Of a stretch of DNA of 64,000 bases, positions 61,381 through 64,000 are shown one piece after another (the first letter of the stretch is position 1; every line of letters begins with the position of its first letter). A program made the position numbers and the translations under genes. Source of the DNA: Aliikangiella maris (GTDB lineage Bacteria > Pseudomonadota > Gammaproteobacteria > Enterobacterales > Kangiellaceae). The stretch is from assembly GCF_040719265.1 (NCBI RefSeq), contig NZ_JBFDAH010000016.1, positions 1 to 64,000 on the forward strand, given 5' to 3'. The notes below the pieces were generated by a model, which worked only from the letters and a program-made list of their open reading frames with translations, searched no databases and was not told where the DNA came from.

Positions 61381-63005
61381 GCCTCCAGTTCGTTGATGTT
61401 ATTCAATACGATATCTGCACCTGCCTCATATAAGGTTTCAGCGTTTCTTTCGCCAATGCCAATGGCGAGAGAATTCGAGGCGTTGGCGGCTTGCATGTCG
61501 TCTGGGTTGTCGCCGCACATCCAGCTGAAACTTGAGTACTTTTTTTGCAGTTTATTAATACCCTCCGGTGATGGTTTGGGTTCCTTCACATCATCCAGAC
61601 TAACAACATCAACCGTTTTCAGATTAACTAGCTGTGTTCCTGCTTTTGCTTCAAACGCCGGACGACCGGTGACCACTGCAAATCGGGTTTGCTTTGATTG
61701 ATTAATGTAATTTACCAATGAAGTATTAATTAGTGGCTTTTCGTTGGCAACAAAACCATCATTATTTTTACCAAGATACAACTGCTGAAAAACTTCGACA
61801 ACTTTGTCCAGTGACAGCTCAACCTGATATTTTGCTAATAACGCCTGGGTTAAAACCCAATCATTATTATAGCCTCCCGAATCTTTAAACTGATAAATTT
61901 CTGCTTGGGAAATATTAACACCAGATAACTCCCGAACCGTTGCTTTGATTGTCGTATCGTAGCTATCGCTGGTATCGATTAGTACGCCATCCATATCGAG
62001 ACAGACTAGTTCAGGGCGCAGTGCATGTTTGAGCAGCTGCTTGAGTTTTTGCAGATTATATGGAATGGTAATGCGCAAACAATTTTCTAATTCGTTTTCG
62101 TTAAAAATACGAATTAGGATCTGATTTTTCTGTAAAAATGATTTTATTGCTGTTGCTTGTTTGTTGGGTAAGCGAATCATTACAAAGTTAGCTTCACTAG
62201 ATAGAACACAAATTTGCATTGACTGTAAATATTCGATCAAGGCTAATCGATTATTTGCAATAGCCTGACAATACTCACGCATTTCTTCACGATTATCTGG
62301 TTCGAGAGCTTGATTAGCAATTTGCAGACTGGGCTGGGGAATGTTGAATGGCATACAGCGTAAGGTAAATTCATTAATTAATTCGCTTGCGCCAATAATG
62401 TAACCCAAACGAATACCGGCCAGTCCATAAGCTTTTGAAAGTGTTCTTAAAATAACAAGGTTGTCAAATTGTGCAAGCAGTGTATTTACTGCGCTTTCTA
62501 CTTGACTGAATTCGATATAAGCTTCATCTAAAAATACCCAGCTGCTATTGGCTTTAGCAGTTTTAATTATTTCAATTAAGTCAGTCTCGGCAATCAGCTC
62601 TCCGGTGGGATTATTAGGGCGAGTGATAACGGTAACTGAGTTTTTTGTTTGCTCAATAGATTGTTTTATTGCTTCGATATTAATGGATAAATCTTTGTTT
62701 GCCGGAATTAACTTTGCGTTGAGTTGCCAGCTTTTTACTCCCCAGGTATATTGCGAAAATGCAGGCAAAGGAAGAATCAGTTGATAACTTTCTTTTAGCA
62801 GACGCATTAAAATCATAATCGCTTCATCGCCACCATTGGTGCATAATACCTGTGATGGGTGAACTTGATTTAGCTCAGCAATACGTTGCTCTAGTGATTG
62901 TCTTTCTGGATAACGCCAATAATTTTCACCATTAGGTAAGCTGGCAACCAATGGGCTGGTGTTATCGCTGCGTTCGTTAAAATCGAGTTTTAGAAAATTT
63001 TGCAT
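61359..63005 (-). CDS. hisC: Histidinol-phosphate aminotransferase fused to HAD phosphatase
   Basis: A 548-residue fusion. HisC (1-330): NGGDEAIMILMRL, TRPNNPTGELI, FLDEAYIEF, K191 in RTLSKAYGLAGIRLGY as PLP lysine, and RITIPY near its end. HAD hydrolase (332-548): motif I LVCLDMDGVLIDT (D337, D339), motif II AVVTGR (T446), motif III lysine in VKEPKPSP (K477), and motif IV MCGDNPDDM (D499). Arrangement and a helical cap place it in HAD subfamily IA. Because hisB is dehydratase-only and no other phosphatase is in the operon, the HAD domain is the candidate histidinol-phosphatase, acting directly on the product of the fused aminotransferase. This is an inference. Confidence 0.92.
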   Translation of the reverse strand: MQNFLKLDFNERSDNTSPLVASLPNGENYWRYPERQSLEQRIAELNQVHPSQVLCTNGGDEAIMILMRLLKESYQLILPLPAFSQYTWGVKSWQLNAKLIPANKDLSINIEAIKQSIEQTKNSVTVITRPNNPTGELIAETDLIEIIKTAKANSSWVFLDEAYIEFSQVESAVNTLLAQFDNLVILRTLSKAYGLAGIRLGYIIGASELINEFTLRCMPFNIPQPSLQIANQALEPDNREEMREYCQAIANNRLALIEYLQSMQICVLSSEANFVMIRLPNKQATAIKSFLQKNQILIRIFNENELENCLRITIPYNLQKLKQLLKHALRPELVCLDMDGVLIDTSDSYDTTIKATVRELSGVNISQAEIYQFKDSGGYNNDWVLTQALLAKYQVELSLDKVVEVFQQLYLGKNNDGFVANEKPLINTSLVNYINQSKQTRFAVVTGRPAFEAKAGTQLVNLKTVDVVSLDDVKEPKPSPEGINKLQKKYSSFSWMCGDNPDDMQAANASNSLAIGIGERNAETLYEAGADIVLNNINELEAWLCPSK

Positions 63006-63051
63006 TTGCCTGTTCTCACTTTTGCCTGTTCATTGTATTACTTTGGGCGGA

Positions 63052-63900
63052 TTAAAGTGCCTTGCGAATTGGTGTTTCTAAAATATCGGTGGCGCCAGCT
63101 TCCAGTAATCGGGGAATCAAGTCGCGAATTTCACTCTTCTTGACGGCGGCTTTAACGGCAAAACCTTTGTCTTGGTAGAGGCGTGAAACTGTTGGGTAGC
63201 GCATTGAAGGAAGAAGTTCAACGATGGCATTAATTTGGTCATTGGTGCAATTCATTTCCAGTAATACCCGTTCACGTCCATTAATTACGGCTTGCATTAA
63301 GGTTAATAAATCTTCTACCAATTGTCTTTTTCCGGGATCTTTTAAAACCTGAGAGTTGGCAATAAATTGGGTTGAACTTTCCATCACGGTATCTACAATT
63401 TTTAGGCGATTGGCGCGAATTGTTGTACCAGTAGAAGTATTATCAATGATCATGTCTGCATCTTCTGGTGGAAAAACTTCGGTAGCGCCATATGAACGCA
63501 ACAGTTGATATTCAACCCCTAGATTATTTAAGTAGTCAGTGCTGACATTTTTATATTCTGAAGCAACAATGAGTTTGCGCTTTTTCATTTCTTCCCAATC
63601 CCAGTCTTCAGGAATACAAGTCACTATTTTTACCGGGTCATAACCAAGATTTTTAAGGACTTCTACATTGCAGCGTCTTTCTTTAATCCAGTCCAGTCCC
63701 GCAAAACCAATATCGTGTTGTCCCATTTCAACGAGTGATGGAATATTTTGACTTTTTAGCAGCTTGACTTCCAAGTCAAATCCATAAACTTTTGGGCGAT
63801 AATTTCTTTCGTCTCCAATTAGCTCAATGCCGCAATCGGATAAAAGTTTAAGTACTTTGGTATTAATTCGCCCTTTTGGCAATACTAGTTTTAGTGTCAT
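63052..63900 (-). CDS. hisG: ATP phosphoribosyltransferase, long form
   Basis: A 282-residue HisG, first enzyme of histidine synthesis. LVLPKGRINTKVLKLLSDCG at the N-terminus, EMGQHDIGFAGLDWI, and ADMIIDNTSTGTTIRANRLK (PRPP loop) are present. The C-terminal HisG_C regulatory domain (about 205-282: YPTVSRLYQDKGFAVKAAVK) gives feedback inhibition by histidine, so no separate HisZ is needed. Sequence is unlike the enteric type (CIPEDWDWEEMKKRKLIVAS, NVSTDYLNNLGV), consistent with an unusual origin of the operon. It is the first gene, with a terminator-like hairpin 57 bases upstream. Confidence 0.95.
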   Translation of the reverse strand: MTLKLVLPKGRINTKVLKLLSDCGIELIGDERNYRPKVYGFDLEVKLLKSQNIPSLVEMGQHDIGFAGLDWIKERRCNVEVLKNLGYDPVKIVTCIPEDWDWEEMKKRKLIVASEYKNVSTDYLNNLGVEYQLLRSYGATEVFPPEDADMIIDNTSTGTTIRANRLKIVDTVMESSTQFIANSQVLKDPGKRQLVEDLLTLMQAVINGRERVLLEMNCTNDQINAIVELLPSMRYPTVSRLYQDKGFAVKAAVKKSEIRDLIPRLLEAGATDILETPIRKAL

Positions 63901-63956
63901 TTTTTTGGTCTCTAAAGTGGTCGCTAAGTTATCAGTCGTAGTAAATTTAAAACAAT

Positions 63957-63991
63957 AAAAAAGCCCCGGTTACTTGGAGTAAACGGGGCTT
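63957..63991 (-). terminator. Rho-independent terminator upstream of hisG, possible attenuator
   Basis: On the minus strand AAGCCCCG (63991-63984) pairs with CGGGGCTT (63968-63961), helped by TTAC/GTAA inside, and is followed by a run of T (down to 63957). It lies 57 bases before the hisG ATG. It could be the attenuator of a his leader or the end of an upstream gene; the window ends before any leader peptide could be seen. Confidence 0.8.
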
Positions 63992-64000
63992 GAGAATTCG

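Overview
The window is a chromosomal segment of a low-GC (by eye about 38-40%), probably marine, heterotrophic gammaproteobacterium. Supporting signs are the hrcA-grpE-dnaK-dnaJ block, the maoP/hdfR and yheS/yheV neighbourhoods, a TonB-dependent receptor, a secreted M4 protease and integron-type attC sites. I see no rRNA, tRNA, CRISPR array, prophage or intact insertion sequence. The genus cannot be fixed from sequence alone; a relative of Kangiellaceae or Alteromonadales would fit.

Layout. 1-2.7 kb: a small accessory patch with two attC sites in the same orientation, a cassette-borne DUF4365 nuclease-like gene, and fragments of a REP-type transposase. 2.7-13.4 kb: small and decaying genes (HopJ family, periplasmic DNA ligase, a gene with an early stop next to a secreted protein, rhlE, hutD with one in-frame stop, PD40 protein, TonB-box lipoprotein, yjdM, a frameshifted gene, a Nudix-like protein). 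14.4-20.6 kb: secreted thermolysin-like protease, VOC protein, TonB-dependent receptor behind a paired palindromic operator. 21-29.3 kb: housekeeping block recN and nadK (minus), hrcA, grpE, dnaK, dnaJ (plus), with two good sigma-32 promoters. 29.4-37.5 kb: outer-membrane barrel, hemC, atoE-like transporter, an MTAN-like nucleosidase with a changed base-recognition residue beside a hypoxanthine phosphoribosyltransferase, yheV, yheS, and a tandem TlpA-like protein. 37.7-39.6 kb: pseudogene field. 39.9-49.7 kb: two divergent catabolic transcription units. 50-56.6 kb: RND/MMPL permease, DUF924, maoP/hdfR, EEP-family hydrolase, GNAT. 56.7-64 kb: a complete minus-strand histidine operon.

How the genes work together. 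The catabolic block joins a three-part opine/D-hydroxyproline-oxidase-like flavoenzyme (2Fe-2S, FAD/NAD and DAO subunits) to a DapA-family lyase or deaminase, an SMP-30 lactonase, a class III CoA-transferase and an SDR. Facing it are a class III aminotransferase and a beta-keto acid cleavage enzyme. I know of no characterised pathway with this full set, so it is one of the two best candidates for an undescribed system.

The other is the histidine operon, ordered hisG, hisC-HAD, hisB, hisH, hisF, hisA-hisI-hisE, hisD. It contains a three-domain HisA-HisI-HisE fusion and a HisC fused to a HAD phosphatase. HisB carries only the dehydratase, so the HAD domain is the natural candidate for the otherwise missing histidinol-phosphatase. 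A terminator hairpin lies just upstream of hisG and may be an attenuator.
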